Under the pieces are notes generated by a model that was not told the origin of the DNA, did not search any database, and saw nothing but the letters and a program-made list of their open reading frames with translations. A stretch of 64,000 nt of DNA, from positions 34,473,098 to 34,537,097 of the forward strand of contig CM055109.1 of NCBI GenBank assembly GCA_029204225.1, given 5' to 3'. Both the position numbers and the translations under genes were made by a program. The DNA comes from Diphasiastrum complanatum (Eukaryota > Streptophyta > Lycopodiopsida > Lycopodiales > Lycopodiaceae). Positions 60,219-64,000 of this stretch are shown here, piece after piece (within the stretch, counting starts at the first letter, position 1; each line of letters opens with the position of its first letter).

Positions 60219-61269
60219 GTCCATTTCCATACTACAGCAGGTAAACATTCCTCCTCAAACATGTGAAATCATTCCATACAAGTTTAGATGCATTCTACAC
60301 ACTAAAATCAACAATATCAAGATGAAGATATAGAAGAAGACACGAGGATAGAAGAAGAAAGCTCTACAAAGATAATGAAAAAAATTGATAAGTTTATCCA
60401 TGCTAGTCTTGCATTTGACCACTTGCCAAATATTGCTCTAATTGGTAGTTTCCAAGTACTTACCAAAAAACCTAGTTTACTTGACTAGATTCAATGTATC
60501 TACCAATAGAAATAGGTCTAGATCCGACCTTATCACTTTACCTACTTTTTAAAAATAGTAATAAATCTTTTTTAGGCCTTATTGACATAAAGAAATAAAT
60601 TTCTAAGTTGAAATCTAAGTTTAGCCTCCAAATTGCCAAATAGAACCAACGCTAATTGACAATTATCACACTCCCTCTTCAACTAGTTTTACCACACCAC
60701 TTTGATCCATCTTAAGAATGGTCTCCATTCTAAGAATAGACCTCCTCTCTATGGTTTTGTAATGCTCAAAATAGAAACGTGTCTACCTATTATATGATGG
60801 TACTAGATGTGAAAAATAGACAAAATCTAGCTTGATCTTTTGCAATATCATGTACATAGTGATATCTCACATGTATGGCGCATGTTCCCACGTGTGGAGG
60901 GTATCCATAATCTTTTTAGTTCATTTATGAAGAGTTTGAATAGTCAATAGGCCTTCAACTTGAGTTTGGAGGGTACTTTGACTGTTCTACCCCATGTTAG
61001 TAGGCGATTAGGCCAATTTTGGTGTGTGATGTAGCTCGAGGTAGGTTAGGATTCTTACACATGGCATGATAGTAGAGGGCTAGTGACACTTTCCTATGTG
61101 TTGTCATAAAGTCATGTGACCAATCAAAAGTGAAAGATCCATGAAATTGGTCCAATCATAATCAAGGGTCCTTATGTCACTAAATCAATCGGGAGAGAGT
61201 GATTCTACACTTAGTTTTTTGGAGATTTTGTGAAATTCTACAAATACACTTTTAGTTGCTTTCTCTCTC
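60219..61269. other. No recognised gene
   Basis: AT-rich sequence without motifs. A short CT run (61260-61273) precedes LTR copy C. Confidence 0.5.
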
Positions 61270-61836
61270 TCTCTGATACGACTAACGAGAATCGTGAGAT
61301 GCTTTGATATGTGTAATGAATCTAGGGGAGAAAAAATCACGAAACAGTCGCGACTCTCTTTCAGATTCGGATGGAGTTCAGATGCGTTCGCTGGGCACTG
61401 CCAGCTGAAACACTCCTACAATCCTCCATAGAGTAGTCAGTTACTACTGATCTACGTTCATAAAATTAATACAACATTCGACTTAATTTCAACCAAGGTG
61501 CGAAATTCAAAGGGAACAAGAAAACTCAGACATATAAAATAAAACAACATAAGCATTCAACATCCAAGATCAGACACAACTAGAAAATAATCTATATTGA
61601 TTTTCTCTGATTTCTTCAGGGCACTGCATGCGAATCCATGCAGTGCGTTGGCGTCAGAAAAGCACGGTTCTCTCACGAGTAGTAGTCTCGCTTCACTAGC
61701 AGACAATTGAATCTTCCGATCCTAGACAAAATTATCTTCTCGCACGCAGGCGGAGCTTCTGTCTGTGTTCGTCTTGATTGCTTACTAGCATCAGACTTCT
61801 TCAGTGTCTGCTCTGGTGTTTCACAGAGGTCGGGTC
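61270..61836 (-). repeat. LTR of copia family 1, copy C
   Basis: Collinear with copy A over about 550 bp up to GTCGGGTC. The left end shows CTCTGATACGA, a decayed primer-site remnant, so this was once a 5' LTR of a minus-strand element whose interior is gone or lies outside recognition. Contains a perfect hairpin at 61621-61646. Confidence 0.88.
61621..61646. repeat. Perfect hairpin inside LTR copy C
   Basis: Arms GCACTGCATG and CATGCAGTGC (10 bp each) flank a 6-base loop. Copy A has the same hairpin with two mismatches at 8860-8885, so the structure is a family feature. Confidence 0.85.

Positions 61837-64000
<2,164 letters not shown>

Overview
The window looks like nuclear DNA from a seed-free land plant, possibly a fern or lycophyte (inference). 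It is AT-rich, lacks bacterial gene organisation and is dominated by decayed plant-type Ty1/copia, Ty3/gypsy, LINE and SINE elements and long (GA)n/(CA)n microsatellites. Its one convincing host gene encodes a radial spoke head protein 9 (RSP9/RSPH9) homologue. That gene is expected only in lineages with flagellated cells, such as bryophytes, lycophytes, ferns, cycads and Ginkgo. Species assignment is not possible from the sequence alone.

Left part (1-29.6 kb) is nested retrotransposons. A gypsy chromovirus remnant (3.2-5.6 kb, minus) abuts a nearly frame-continuous copia element (5.6-8.5 kb, minus) whose 5' LTR lies at 8.53-9.1 kb. Two tandem-repeat tracts (9.5-9.9 and 10.6-11.1 kb) and a (GA)n tract follow, then gypsy and copia fragments (12.4-14 kb). 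A second copia element (14.55-22.56 kb, minus, LTR to about 23.58 kb) is split inside its Gag zinc knuckle by a complete 6.1-kb LTR element (15538-21661). This insertion has 476-bp LTRs, a Met-type primer site, AGTT...AACT termini and no recognisable coding region. A second gypsy element (23.58-26.55 kb, minus) and a tandem repeat (27.87-28.2 kb) lead to the RSP9 promoter.

Middle part (29.6-39.0 kb): RSP9, plus strand. Six exons join in frame to 326 residues. A short conserved segment is not found and may lie in, or be lost from, the 7-kb last intron, which carries LINE fragments and (GA)n tracts.

Right part (39-64 kb): a tRNA-derived SINE with perfect 14-bp target duplications, a LINE with endonuclease and C-terminal domains but no reverse transcriptase, a pile-up of copia fragments in both orientations (44.5-48.8 kb), a decayed minisatellite (52.1-52.6 kb), a copia 5' end cut by a solo-type LTR fragment (52.6-53.6 kb), a complete 5.9-kb LTR element with CTACT target duplications and unrecognised contents (54345-60213), another LTR of the copia-1 family (61.27-61.84 kb) and a terminal (GA)n tract. 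The genes do not form a pathway; the window is a TE-rich intergenic landscape around one cilium gene.
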